From assembly GCA_036023115.1 (NCBI GenBank), contig JAYKKT010000091.1, forward strand, positions 29,516,001-29,580,000: a stretch of 64,000 bases of DNA, read 5' to 3'. The notes beneath the pieces are model-generated. The model worked only from the letters and a program-made list of their open reading frames with translations, did not search any database and had not been told where the DNA came from. This DNA is from Brasenia schreberi (Eukaryota; Streptophyta; Magnoliopsida; Nymphaeales; Cabombaceae). The position numbers and the translations under genes were made by a program. Positions 20,484-33,525 of this stretch are shown here, piece by piece (positions within the stretch are counted from its first letter, which is position 1; each line of letters opens with the position of its first letter).

Positions 20484-23305
20484 TGTATACAACAACCTTT
20501 TCCAGTACTAGATGGGGTCGACTACATGAATTCTTTGTTTCCACATAGCCTTATCATGATGCTAGCAGTTAACTCAATATAAATCAGATCATTCTTTATT
20601 GTTTCTATTCCAACACTTTTGTGGTCATCCTCTTCCTCTTTTAACATTTTTACATTCTAGTTTTTCATATCTTCTTATGGGAGTGCCATCTTAAACGATT
20701 TTTCCTCGTTGTATCCTCTATTGATCTTATCTCCAATTTGTTTCGAATAACCTCATTATGTATAGGGTCTTTCCTTGTATGGCCGCTCATCCATCTCAAC
20801 ATCTTCATTTTTGCTACAGACATCTTTTACACATGTGGATGATTAACTATCCAAGGCATAAAACATAGCAGGACTAATTGTTGCTCTATAATATTTACCT
20901 TTCAATTTTAATGGTACTTTCTTATCAAATAGAATACCTTATACCCCTCTATTTTAATCAATCAACATTAATTATATGTGTAACATCTCCATCAATTTTC
21001 CTATCACTTTGAAAAATTGACCCTAGGTATTTAAAACTTTCCTTGTGAATGTGTGTTAATCTTAATTTCTATGTCCTCTGAAATATCCAAATGATCAAAC
21101 TTACATTACATATATTCTGTCTTTGTTCTACTAAGTTAGAAGCCTTTACTTTCTAACGTTTCTCTTCATAGTTCTAATTTCCTATTAACTTTTTTCTCAA
21201 ACTCATCAACTAACATAATGTCATATTTAAATAGCATACACCAAGTTATTTCATATTGAATATGTTTTGTTAACTCATCAATGACCAATATAAATAAATA
21301 TGGACTTAAAGTTGATCCCTTATGTAACACAGTGTTAACTTCAAAGGAGTCTGTCATTCACTCATGAGTCTTTACACATGTTTTTGTACCATCGTACATG
21401 TATCTTATAAGATTTATGTATGTCAATGGAATACCTCTATTTTTCAAGGTTCTCCAAAGAACGTCTCTTTGTACCATATCATAAGCTTTTTCTATATCAA
21501 TAAATATCATATGAAGGTTCTTCTTTTTTGTTCTAAAATGTTTCATAAGACGTCTCAAAAGGTGAATCGCTTCAATAGTAGATTTGCCTAACATGAATCC
21601 AAATTGGTTCTCTGTTGTACTCGATACCTGTCTTAACCTACGTTCAATAATTATTTCTCATAATTTCATAGTATGGCTCATTAACTTGATACCTCGATAA
21701 TTCTCATAATTCTTAATGTCTTCCTTATTCTTCTATATGGGTATAAGTGTACTCTCTCTCCATTCCTCTGACATCTTTTGGTTTCTCCATATTTTATTAA
21801 ATAGTCTTGTGAGCCAAGTTATTCATGTCTCTCTTAGGATTTTCCAAATTTCTATAAGAAAATTGTCCAATCCTACATATTTATCAACCTTCATATGTTT
21901 AAGAGCTTATTTAACTTCATTCTTTTGAATACAATGATAGAAATTGTGGTTATAGAAATAATTATTTCATCTAATTTTCATATCATCATTCACCACTAAA
22001 ATCTTCTCATATCTCTAGCCTTAGATATCCTAAAAATATCTTTTTCACCTTCTTTTGAGTTAAGTTTTTTATATAAATTCTTCTAAATTTTGGCTTTTGC
22101 TTCACTAACGAACTTTTTTGCTTATTTCTTTGCTTTATTATAAGTCTCCCGAGTTTTACTAATCTTTTTGGCATAATTCAATTTGTAACATGCCTTCTTT
22201 GCCTTGATTTATCTTGCACCATTTCACTCCACCATTAAGCTTCTTTTTGTGTCGGTATATCTCTCTTAGATTTTTCTTATATTTGAGGTTTCACCATCTA
22301 GTCTGAATAACTCTATTTACTATATTATTCTTGGTGCACTTTTTTGCCTTTAAATATATTACTAAAAGTCGATGTTGAGTAATTAAGTTTTCTCGTAGAA
22401 TTAACTTACAATCTTTACAACACGATCTATCTTTTTTCTTACAAACAAAATAATCAATTTGTGTTTGTAACAATACATCTTGTAAGTAATTAAATATTCA
22501 TCTCATTTTTTTAAAATTATATTGGCTATAAAGATATCAAAAGTCATAGCAAAATTTAAAATCTCCATATCTTCCTCATTTATATCCCCAAAACTATAGT
22601 TTCCATAAATACCTTGATATCCTAATACCTCTTTACTGACATGCCCATTTAAGTCTTCTCTCAAACAAATCATCTCCCTTTATAGAATTCTTTGAATTAA
22701 ATTATCTAACTTCTCCCAAAAAGCCTTCTTTATACTATTTTCTATTCCTACTTGCTGTGCATAAGCACAAACTATATCCAAAGTTTCTACTCTTAACACT
22801 AATTTTACTATCATAATTCAGTCACCATATTGTTATATGTTTACTACACTTTTAAATCTTGATTTATAATAATACCAAACTCTATTTCGAATCTTTTTCT
22901 TTCTTGAGTGCCATAATTTAAAACTTGTATTTTCAATCTCTTTTGCTTTTTTTCGACTCACTTTGTCTCTTATAAACATAGAATGTGAATTTTTCTCTAA
23001 ATCATAGTATCTACCACTTGCATTAACTTGTCGGTCAATGTTATGATTTTCTAAGTACCAATACACATCTTATTATCTGCGACTAACTTCTTTACCCACA
23101 CTCATCCATGATAAGAAAACCCTTTGTATAATTGATTCACTACATCCGGGTGAAGATGTAGAGGCCCTTGCTTAATTTTACTGTATTTGGACTCTTCAGT
23201 GAGTCTCTAAGATAGAATACCCCAACTCAATACTCATAACCCTCCTCCTTTATTCGAGCTTGGGACTGGCCATGCAAGTGCGATCCCTTACATGGGCGAA
23301 GTTAA
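20484..23305 (-). mobile_element. RTE-type LINE, copy 1
   Basis: Non-LTR retrotransposon read on the minus strand. The 5' end near 23305 matches that of copy 2 (GGGACCGGCAATGCAAG-like). The endonuclease start is at about 23090-22833 (KKAKEIENTSFKLW) and its end near 22473 (TQIDYFVCKKKD). Reverse transcriptase is at 21594-21166: STIEAIHLLRRLMKHF, then IFIDIEKAYDMVQRDVLW and the active-site region, where the expected FADD box reads FKYD. The 3' end (20484-20560) has the family tail ending in CAACAACC on the plus strand. It has more stops and changes than copies 2 and 3, so it is probably the oldest. Confidence 0.85.
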
Positions 23306-24800
23306 ACAATAATTGTGTATGTGAAAAGAAATTGGTAGAGTTGAATTTTCGTATTAAATGGATTGATCCAATAGAAATATGGATCCAAGAAATGATGCAA
23401 TTCAGATTGAACAAAAACAAGATGTACCTATTCACTCCAAATTGATCCGAAAGTGCTAATTTGGCACTTGAAATATGGAATCTGAATAGATATTGATATT
23501 TCAAGTGAGCTCTTGGATCAGATCAGGTCCAATTTTGCTTGAAAGCAGGGATCTGCAATATTAGCCCAACCCATTTTGACCAGAATGGTTTCGGGATTAC
23601 CTGGTTTAACTGGTTCAATTTACAGGGAAAACCAAAACACCTTTCTCCAGGCACCACACGAGTAGAGGGTAAGAAGTACCCGACTCAAACTTTATGTGTA
23701 TGTGAATTCTCAAATTTTCAACAATCTAACTCAAATATTTTCTATTATTTGAATTAGATTTGAAAAATAATAACTTATTTAGTTCAAAGTACTTTTAACT
23801 TTTGGAGTTTTATTGGAATTGGAAGGAAAGAGGATTTAGTAGATATGGCAATGAGGAAAAAAGAGAGCATTCAACTAGAGATGAAGTGACAGCCATTTGT
23901 GAATGAGAAGGGAAAATGTTATTTCACTTATTGCATATTTGATTATGTCTTTTTCTCCCTTTTAAAATAAATTACATTCGCTTGTGGTCCTTTTCGTTCA
24001 ACCCATCTATTTAGATCCAAGATTTGTCAAAGCACGTAGGATTGCAAGGTTTTTATACTGAACCATTATGTTCATCCTAGGAAAATAATACATCAACAAA
24101 ACATCGGATTTTTTTGAAGCTCTAGCTTGGTTTGAAACAAGTTTATGTAACACCAAACCACACATTATAGAGATCTTATAGCTCTCACGCAATTAACTAA
24201 TTCGTACGTATTTATATGCTCAATTTTGGACATTTTGAAAGCTTTTATTTCAAAAATCCTTCTTTTCATTAAACTCAAACTTTGAAGAAATATATGATAA
24301 GCTTAAGGGTATGATTGTTCTCCTGGACTCCCAAGATTTTGCGTCTATAAATCACTTAATGATCTCATGATTTGGATTTAAACTCATCAGATCAAGCTGT
24401 ACTTTTAGGATAAAGAAATCAATGATACTTCTTTCTCTCTTCTTTTTTTATAACGGAGGTCGAAGCTTGACACAAGCCCATAATCGAACTGTGTCGTGGG
24501 AGTCATAGTTAAAAAGCGCTGGCAGATTAGATCACACTATGCTTAGACACGCCCTGGAACTTATTGATTCCTGTTTGAAATAATGGGTTTTGGTTCTGAT
24601 TTGAGTCTTAAACCACTTGAAATCCATTGAAATTTTTAAAATTTAAATAAGAATAAAATTATGAAACCGCGATTTGAAATCATTGTTGCTGAAACCAAAT
24701 TGTGTGATCTCAGGTTTGAACACTTCCAGTTTCAAAGAGTTCCTAGCCCAATTTGGTTCCAGTTGAAACCTCCAGGACGACTTCAAACCGGCCATGATAC
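23306..24800. other. Intergenic, no gene seen
   Basis: AT-rich sequence with no recognised protein. A region with GGTTCC/TTGAAACC-like words lies near 24590-24790, just before the next gene. Confidence 0.4.
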
Positions 24801-25597
24801 TCCGCACTAGTTTATGCTTTTAACTTTTGAATCCTTCTGCCGGACCAGGATCTTTGCTCTCACTCAGACCCGATGACGAAATCTGGGTCGCTTCTTATGA
24901 GGTTCTCTCTCTCTCTCTCTCAAACCGTTTCCACAAGAATATCGGATTGCTCAACGGCTCCACGCCCAACGTTGAACCCGAACTCCCCGTTCGGCCGTTC
25001 CATCTGTCCAAATCCAAGTTCCCGTTCAGAAATCTCGGGTTGAGTCCCGTTCTCTATTCGGTTCTTCCGTCCCCGCGGGCCGGCGGTTTTGTTGGATTCT
25101 ATCCCTTATTTCCTTCCTCATCTTCGTCCGTATTACTGCTGCTGCTTCTTTGGGACAGGAGGTTGGCAGATTCTTATTTCCTTTTTCTTGTCATCAAAAT
25201 TTCTAAATGTTTCTCTTTTGTTGACTTTTCCCATTGGAAACAGAACACGCTAAATCTTTTCACCATCAATTAGTATTTCCGTTTGATATCGGATTTTCTA
25301 TGGATTTCATTCTTTCTCAAACTCTGCTTCATGAAGATTTAAGCAATGGGAGAGAAGAAATGGCCTTCATGCGTGTACAAACACCAAGTAAACATAATTT
25401 ATTCACCCATCATTCAACCATGTTCAATGATTTGTTATGCCGTTCAATGAGCGCTTATTCCTGCAGCTTCATAAAAGTATCTATGTTGCTCTGATGTTTT
25501 CATGGGACGTCTTTCTTATGAACAGAAGTGGCATCATCTGTCATGTTAGTTGAAACTTTAGCTGGAAGGAGAGATTTGAATTCGGTTATTACGATTG

Positions 25598-26200
25598 ATG
25601 GAAATCCAAAATGGAGGTAAAAGCGTGAAGAAAAATTCTAGCCAGCAGATCGCAAATGAGGAACAAATCCTACTGAACTCAAACAAGGATTTACAGAAGA
25701 CGCAGTCGACGGTTAACGAGTCGTCCCCTCCTTCCTGTCCTTCGAGCATTTCATTTGACTACAGTGACGCTGGTGAAGTCCTGAGATCACCATCAGAGAA
25801 ATTCAGAGAAGCGGAACAGAGTCATTTGAAACTCATGCATGATTCTGTTGGCTCTCAGAGACAAGCACCACCGATTCAGATCATGGGGAAGACGGAGAAT
25901 TTCGACCCGAATCGAATCCCTTCGACTGTTTTCATGAGGCATAAGTCCCAATCCCCCATGGATTGGAGTGTGGCATCTAATGACTCTCTGTTCAGCCTTC
26001 ACATGGGAAATTCAAGTTTCTCAAGAGACCATGTCTTCGTATTAGGGAAGTCCGGTGAACTCGGTGCATTTCCGATGGATCTTCATGCGAATCCGATACC
26101 AGAAGTCTTGGATTTGGACGACGCAGCGACGTCGGAGTTAGAGGATCATGCCTACGGTGATAGTGGAGTTGATTTGCAGGACAGGAAGTGGCTCTGGTGA
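25598..26200 (+). CDS. Plant protein of unknown function with WSVASNDSLFSLHMGNSSF motif
   Basis: An uninterrupted frame of 200 residues starts MEIQNGGKSVKK at 25598 and ends DRKWLW before TGA at 26200. It is serine-rich and hydrophilic, with no signal peptide or membrane segment. The first third has an acidic serine patch (SPPSCPSSISFDYSDAGEV). The most structured part is near residues 120-150 (MDWSVASNDSLFSLHMGNSSFSRD), followed by GKSGELGAFP and an acidic tail (EVLDLDDAATSELEDH). I believe this motif belongs to a conserved land-plant family without known function, but I cannot name it. GC content rises clearly above the flanks. The leader from about 24800 is CT-rich and may contain a 5' UTR intron; reading frames in it (24827-25273) look like leader sequence. 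No intron is needed within the coding part. Confidence 0.7.
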   Translation: MEIQNGGKSVKKNSSQQIANEEQILLNSNKDLQKTQSTVNESSPPSCPSSISFDYSDAGEVLRSPSEKFREAEQSHLKLMHDSVGSQRQAPPIQIMGKTENFDPNRIPSTVFMRHKSQSPMDWSVASNDSLFSLHMGNSSFSRDHVFVLGKSGELGAFPMDLHANPIPEVLDLDDAATSELEDHAYGDSGVDLQDRKWLW

Positions 26201-27195
26201 ACAGAGGCCTTAGGCCATTGATATTGGCTTCACTAAGGTCATGATTGATTAGCCCCAACTTCAACTGCATAGAGTGTAAGAATTTAGTACTTGAACATAG
26301 TAAGATAGAATAAGAAATGTACAAGCAGTAACGAATCCATGAAAGTGACAATTTAAATGATATAATAATCATCAATAACCAATATAAAGCTCAGGCCGTG
26401 TGAAAGCTATAGGTAAAGCCCATTTTAGCTAATAATGTGATACCTTGTTCTAAGCAGTATAATCTAACATGTGCTTGATATTTACTCTTGGCATTCTTTG
26501 AGAATAAGTCTATGTCGCACATCCTTACATTTTAAGTGCTTTGAAATGTCAATGTCCCTTCGAGTAAAGATTCATGACATTGTGTAATCAAGTGGCGGCA
26601 GATCGGACAGAGATTAAGAATCCAATCAGATTGAGAAATAAGAAACCAATTGTCCGCACCCAAAATCATTCAAGGTAATATTGTATACAACTACAATAGC
26701 AAGTGCACAACTTTATATTAAAGCAAAACACATAAATAGTAAACAACTACTAATTTCATCATAATACATAAATCAATCTTCATTATCCGAACCCATTTAT
26801 CCGGGAGTTACAAAAAAAAATTGTGTTTTCTTTTTGCCAATCGCTTAAGCAGGTGATCATGACCGGACGACAGCAAGAGAGCAAAGCTCAACACAATGGT
26901 GAACAGCAACGGCAGCATAAGGCAGTTGCTTCTCCACCACCATTGATGAAACCTCGCCCTTCCGATGGCAGTAGTAGCACCCAATCTTTTTTGCCTTCCC
27001 TGTGTATGCTCTCTCTCTCTCTCTCTAATTTGATTTGATATGGGCGTTGTTTCGTAAAGGCGTGAGTTTAGTAATTGGTCTACTTCAATTTTGAAGTCCA
27101 CGTCAATAAAATGAAACCAAGTTTAAGGCGGGAGGCCCACTCTTACCAAAGATGATGTAGAATGATTTCTCAAGAATCTCTTTCTCTCTCACACA

Positions 27196-27198
<3 letters not shown>
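26201..27198. other. 3' flank of the 25.6-kb gene, no further gene seen
   Basis: Likely 3' UTR and spacer. A short plus-strand frame at 26862-27038 (glutamine/histidine and proline-rich) and an overlapping minus-strand frame have no recognisable motif. Confidence 0.35.

Positions 27199-27279
<81 letters not shown>
27199..27279. repeat. (AT)n microsatellite
   Basis: About 80 bases of uninterrupted AT dinucleotides. Reading frames of alternating Ile-Tyr through it are artefacts. Confidence 0.97.
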
Positions 27280-27282
<3 letters not shown>

Positions 27283-27479
27283 CTTTGAACCGCCATCCGC
27301 CGCCTTCAGCCATTGGCAATCTTCCATCCTCGGGAGTTCGAAATTACTCAACAGTTGGGGGTGACAGGCAGTCTCCGACCATGCATAAGCTCGTCACCTT
27401 TGTGATTGTCCGAGTTTGCAGCAAAAAGTGAGCTCGGGAAGACCTATAGAGAAAGAAATAAAACAAGAAGTGGGTGATT

Positions 27480-30400
27480 ATACATAGTTTTCCTTAGACG
27501 GGTTACGCACAAAGATGATGTCAGTTTATTTTTTCTCTCAGTATTTTTTATTGTATTCTTTGTACAGTATTTATAGATGGCTTCGTCTTCCTGATTTTCA
27601 CGTTTGGGCTTTCCGTTACAAGCCGTTCTTTGTCTCTAACATTTTTTGTTTAATTCTTTTAATGTTACTGTCTCCTTTTTCTCATATAATGTTTCACCAC
27701 CTTAGAATGATCATTTTCCATTACATCTCCTAATTGGCTATTCGAGTCAAGTATTCTCACATACTGGTTTTGTCTGCCACTTTTGTGGGGTTTTCGAAGT
27801 TATGTCATGTATGATTGTTATTGCAGTTATTATCTGTTGCATGATTTCTTACCTACACAACAATCAAACATATCTCAAACCCATATTTGTAACATGCTTT
27901 CAGAAAAGATCTTAACATATCATCAGTTGACACGTATGAGATGAATATTTCCTTTCTCATAACCATATCATGAACATAGTGGTATTTAACCATTATATGC
28001 TTGCTTTTGGAGTGTTCTCCTCCACTTTTAATCAGAGTAATTGTTGTATTATTGTCACAATAAATGACAATCCGCTTGTTGGCTATATCCAATTTCAAAT
28101 CACGTATGAAGTGACTTATTTAAACGGGACTAGTTGCAGTCATACAGCAAATTACATACTTAGTCTCCTATATATACAATGTTATATAGTTATGTTTATT
28201 ACAAGCCCAAAAAACAACTCTATCTCTAAATAAGAATATTTGATTAGAGGTTTATTTGTTGTCATCTTTTCTCCAAACAAAGTCATTATCTAAGTATCCT
28301 ATCACTTTTAGTTCATCTGCTTGAAAACATAATTTAAAGTCTTTTGTTCCCTTAAGATATCTTAAAATCCTTTTCACAACTATCCAATGTTGTCATCTAG
28401 GATTACTTTGATATTTACTCACAAGACAAACATATAAGTTGATATCAGGTCTTGTACATAACATAACATACATCAAGCTCCCCACAACTTGTACATAAGG
28501 AGCATTAGGTTTATCGTCTCCTTTCCCAAGACAATCAGTCTTACTCAATTTTACCCTTTTGCAATGGGTGTAAATGCAGACAGACTTGCATTTACCCATT
28601 TAAAACTTTTTGAGGATATAACCAATATATCTCTCCTAACTTAGGTATAGAAGTTTAAATTCTCTATCTCAAGAAATCTTTATACCTATGATATAGGACG
28701 TTTCCCTTATATCTTTCATTTCAAATCTTGAGTTTAACCATGAATTGGTTTTGACAATCATCTCATTATCATTCCTAGTCAATAATATGTCATTTACATA
28801 TAATGATAAGATGACAAGGTGGTTCTCACTGTTTCAGACATATACACAATGGTCAAGTTCATTAGCCACAATCATAAGTTCAATAATGTCATTTTCAAAA
28901 GTCAAATACCATTGATGAGGTGATTGTTTAAGGCCGTATAGAGATTTTTTCAACCTATATGTTTTATTTTCTTAGCCTTCAACTCTTTATCCTTCAGGTT
29001 GTTGCATACATATGATTTCATCTAAATCTCTATTTAGGAAAGCAATTTTTACATCTAAGTCAAATCATAATATGTTGATATCGTCAAAATTATTTTTATG
29101 AATACAAATTTCGTAATAGAGGAATGTCTTAACATAATTTATCGCTCCTTTTGCGAAAAACTATTTGTAACTAACCTCGCTTTAAACTTGTTAATTATTT
29201 CATCAACCTTATATTTCTTTTTAAGAACTCATTTGTAACTTATAACTTTCCTTCTTTTAGGTAAATCAGTCATTTCCAAGACTTGATTTTTCTCAATGGA
29301 TTTAATTTCCTCATTAATAGCATTTTATAGTTTGATGATTTAGATAAGTCAATAGTTTGTTGATATGTTAAGTTATCGGTTAGTTCATATAAACCCACCG
29401 AATTTTACACTTTCTTTGTAAGATAAGTATGATAATACTTTAAGTATGACGGTATGACCCTAAGTCCTTTATATCTACTTAAAGTTTCAGTTTTTTCAAG
29501 AAGATCAAATATGGGTTTAAAGGATGAAATATCTAGATCTACTAGATCATCAACATACTCATCATTTTCAAGGATGTCATTCCTAGTGTCTTCTAGGAAT
29601 TCAATATCCCTGCTTTCTATGATGGTCCTTGTTATAAAACTGATATCGCTTAGATCTTTTAGGATATCCAATAAATATATATCTTAAAGGTTAACTTATC
29701 GCTTAGATCCTTATTATAAAATCTCTACCTCTTGAGATGACCTAAGTTTGGTTTTCTTCCATTCTACATCTCATATGGTGTAGAGAATACAACTTTATAT
29801 GGTATTCTACTTAAAATATATAAAGTTGTACTTACTGTTTCTCTCCAAAATACCCTTGGTAAAGATGCGTCTATTAATATGGACCTTATCATATTCAGTA
29901 AAGTCTTGTTATATCTTTCTACTACATTATTTTGTTGAGGTGTCCTTGGCAATGTATTTTGTTTTTAAATATCAAAGTTTTTGCAAAATTTTAGAAATTC
30001 TATAGAGGTATACTTACCATCTCTATCTAATCTTGGGACTTTGTATGTCTCAATTGGTTATCAACTTTCTACTTATATTCTTTAAATGTTTCAGGTGCCT
30101 CATATTTATATGCTAAGAGATATATGTATATCTCGAGTAATCATTGATAAAGGTTTGAAATATACTTTTTCACGATTATATTTTACCCTAAAAGGTCCAA
30201 ATAAATCAGTGTGAATGATTTCTGAAAGAGTTGTTACTCTTATTATTTTCTTAGAAAGTGTCTTTCTTGTCATTTTTCTTTGTCTACAAGCTTCACATTT
30301 ACCAAAAGTGTTTTACTAAAATCCGAGCAATAAGTTAAAGTTGAATAGCTTTCTCAACTTTTTCAGACTTATATGCCCTAGGCGTTTATGTCACACATTC

Positions 30401-31355
30401 GCATCAACATTAAAGACACAATCGATATAAGTAGAAGATCATTCTCTTTCATTTAATTTGAACAAACCTTGTTCATCATTGAACAATTTTAAAAAGGCTA
30501 TCATTTCATGCTTCCCTATGGTTACCTTGCTAGGGACAAGCCTGACTTCAAAACCCTTGTTAATCATGGTAGGGATCGAGACCAAATTGCACATTATAGT
30601 TGACATAATTAATATATCAGTTAGAACAGCCGGTGTACCTTATGCATAAATGATCCCACACCAAGGACATGTAAGAAGGTGTTATTTCTCATATGTACCC
30701 TATGTTCCCTTGGTTTATATTCTTTTAGGTCATGACCCCTTCTTTGGTCTTTGAGATATGTCTTTTTGCTTTAGATTCAATATACCAATTAGATATTGGG
30801 TGATTCATGTAGAGATATTCTAAAATCATGCAAATTATGTCCTCCTTCTCTGATTGACTATGTTAGGTGTTTCTACATTTGAAGCACTATATCCGAGAAA
30901 TGGTTTCCTATGATTCTTAAAAGTTTAATCGTCTGTCTTGTTATTTTTGCCAAACTTTTTGTTTGATTTATTATTTTTTGGTTTGGTCTAGACCTTGTTC
31001 CAATCTTTTCTTAATCTACTAGCAATTTGTCCTTATTTTTATTCATGTGCTCTTATTCAATTGCTATTTTGAGAGGTAACTCAGAAAGGTTTGTTTGACC
31101 TCCTAATCTCAAGGTCGTGGCAACCATATTCCATGAAGGGGGAAGACTATTTAGTATAGTTGATATTTTTATAACATCAGTGATGACCGACTTTGCTACA
31201 GCTAAGTATCTTGCCATTATCAAGATTTGATTTACATATTCTACTATATTATCTATTACTTTTATTTTATAGTTGTACTTTTCTAGTAATAACTAAACAT
31301 GTAGTTTAGTTGTTGTATAGTATTTAGTTGTTATTAAATCAAACAACTCTTTTGC
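27480..31355 (-). mobile_element. Second Ty1/copia element, incomplete and broken
   Basis: Read on the minus strand, gag is entered in its middle at about 31345 (ELFDLI, then NSLPPSWNMVATTLR near 31130). Pre-integrase follows (HKRLGHISLKKLRKLFN near 30385-30330, CEACRQRKMTRKTLSKK near 30300-30240), then integrase with TPQQNNVVERYNKTLL at 29952-29764. The connector (29671-29405) is acidic. Reverse transcriptase ends with VVGSLMYVMLCTRPDI (28599-28393), and RNase H gives IVIYCDNNTTITLIKS and KHIMVKYHYVHDMV (28098-27853). An LTR-like stretch with a minus-strand TATA box (CTATAAATAC, near 27568) may be the 3' LTR (about 27480-27850). Stops are frequent, and the 5' end including primer site is missing. 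Confidence 0.82.
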
Positions 31356-31479
31356 GGACGGGCAGGCAGTCTCCAGTCGTGAATTAGCTCGTCACTTGTG
31401 TGATTACCGAAGTTTGTAGAAGTGCAAGAGAAACTGTTGTGTGATTCATGAGCATCACTGATTCAGCAAAAATAAGGAC

Positions 31480-32090
31480 ACCATCCCTTTGCACCTTCCT
31501 TGCTTCCATTCTGCCCCTTTCACAGGTCATGACCGCCACTAAATCTCTTCATTGTTGTAGTGAGATATCAATGCACATGTTGGTATCCACCGAACCGACC
31601 CTGCAAATCTGATTCAAGAATAATCTTTCGATAACCCCGTCAAGGACAATGAAGCAAAGATTCGCAACGCAGAGGCAATGCCAACTCCAGCCCTTCTATC
31701 GCACCCCAGACCTCGGCAGTAATGGCTGAACACCAACCAGGATATTTAGCAAACCGGAAAACTTCCAAGAACCATGGGAATCTCGAAGGACGCCCTCACA
31801 ACCTGGGTTCCCTTTTCTAGACCCATCAATATTTAGTCTAACCCAAGCCTCTTTCGGGCTATCCGTCTGGATTCACACGTACTCCATTATCCATGTCTCT
31901 CACTATAGATTTCAGCAAATCTCTCAATGGCCTGGACCGACTGACACGAGAAGCCTCTACCAGAGTCAAGTATCAATTCGCGCCATCTCCACATTAACCA
32001 ACATGTTAATACCAAAGAGAACAGGCTATTCGATAGTCTTTCTTTTCTTCGAACGACAGCCTGAGGCTTGACGAGCTCCAAGGCCAATCT
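31480..32090 (-). pseudogene. LINE-type RNase H (RVT_3) fragment
   Basis: On the minus strand a run reads AWVRLNIDGSRKGNPGCEG followed by VLRDSHGSW (about 31840-31760), the first strand of an RNase H fold with its catalytic aspartate, as in plant L1-type LINE polyproteins. Further on ITAEVWGAIEGLELAL and YRKIILESDL match the next blocks. The part before it (32087-31887) resembles the linker between reverse transcriptase and RNase H. Frameshifts and a stop break it. No reverse transcriptase is attached, so it is a 3' fragment of an L1-like element. Confidence 0.65.
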
Positions 32091-33264
32091 GGTGGCCCTC
32101 TTCTCTACCTTTAAAATGTAAAGATTAAAGTCTGTATTTGATGGTGGTGGAGGCCTTGGCTGGTGTCACATAAGTGTAGGTCAGCGAAGGCAGCGGAATG
32201 GGGGATTTTACATCATGACTCATTGCGTATATTTCCCCTCTTTCAGAGTCTGTAACCATCCTGATGGACAATGAAAGACAACGGTAACAAGGCGCCGTTC
32301 TTGTGATATAGTGGAGCTCTCAAGGAGTTGTCCTTGTCTCATTAGAGCTCTAATGTGACGATGGCAACACCTTATTAGCATGATCTATGATTGATTATAC
32401 GAATGATCATACTTCCAAACTATTATGTGGTAAGGACAATACTTTATTAGATCTTTAATCGACTATATAGGTTCCAGACTATATACTTTTAAACTATATT
32501 CTCTTTATATATAATGTTTGTTGTTTATGTATAAAACATAGTGTTTTAATGCCATTTTTCAAAATCAACAGGACAAATTGACTACAACTACAACAACAAC
32601 TAAGCCTTTTCCCATACTAGACGGGGTCGGCTACATGAATTCTTTGTTTCCAACAAGACAAACTGACTAATCAATCTTAAATATCTGTCACTGGAATTTG
32701 CAGCTTAACAACGGAAGAAATAAAGAGTCGATCAATCAGAGTCAAGAAGGAAGAGTGGACGCCAACACCAATGCCGACACCGGAGCCTATTCCAAGCCAA
32801 CAAACCAATTGGTTTCATCAAGTCCTTTGCTGCTCGACATGTTAACATTCTGTCACCATGTTTCCATGGGGCTGGCTGCGTATCTCCCTGGATTTCTGGT
32901 AGGCCCATGTACGTTACATATCGTTTCACATTCATGTAAAAGAATTTGGTAGACAAACAGCATCTATGCTATGGGGATCTTCATAGCCGGCTATGCGTTC
33001 ATGCCATTGGAGAGGCTTGTTCTCTGATATGGCATCTCCAAAATGGAAAGAGAACATGTTCTTTAATATTTTGGTGAACACCGTTGTGTATTTCAAATGC
33101 ATGCCAAACGGCTCTCAGTGTAGATATTAACACAAGGTAATGTGGTAATGTGCCTTGTATATAATCCTGCCCACCTCTTAACAATGTATTCTTATGCCAG
33201 TATTTACTTTTGGGGATCATGAGAATGTATTTTCAGAAATAAGCAGCCTCCAATCACGACACAA
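32091..33264. other. Unassigned spacer with a small RTE tail
   Basis: Apart from the RTE tail at 32581-32654 no gene or repeat was recognised. Short frames at 32698-32956 have no family motif. Confidence 0.35.
32581..32654 (-). mobile_element. Severely 5'-truncated RTE LINE tail
   Basis: The plus strand reads CAACAACAACTAAGCC, CCCATACTAGACGGGGTCGG, CTACATGAATTCTTTGTTTCC, the same tail found at 20490-20560 and 57690-57750. Only about 75 bases of the 3' end are present, a usual result of aborted LINE reverse transcription. Confidence 0.8.
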
Positions 33265-33525
33265 TATTCATGTTTTAAAAAATCAAAGTCTTTACAATAT
33301 TCAACAAATTTTGTAGAGATATATTCACCACTTCTATCGGATCTTAAGACTTTAATTATATATCCTGATTGATTTTCAATTTTCTGTTTATATTCTTTAA
33401 ATATATCTAGTTCCTTATATTTATGTGGAAAGAGACATAAATATCAATATCTTAAATAATCCTCTATAAAGTTTATAAAATAAACATTTCCACAATTAAA
33501 TCTTATCCTAAAAGACTGACATATA
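33265..33525 (-). mobile_element. Copia integrase fragment
   Basis: The minus strand encodes VLRSDRSGEYISTKFVEYCK (near 33350-33290), the central integrase block with its second catalytic aspartate. The same stretch is recognisable at about 29985-30230 of the second copia element, with clear divergence. It ends exactly where LTR copy B begins. Confidence 0.75.

Noticed and set aside
24827..25273. Plus-strand frame of 148 codons before the 25.6-kb gene
   Set aside because: CT-rich, with leucine and serine runs from simple repeats and no family motif; better seen as 5' leader sequence.
27103..27431. Frames on both strands with long Ile-Tyr runs
   Set aside because: They translate an (AT)n microsatellite. 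The same holds for 38561-38956 on both strands.
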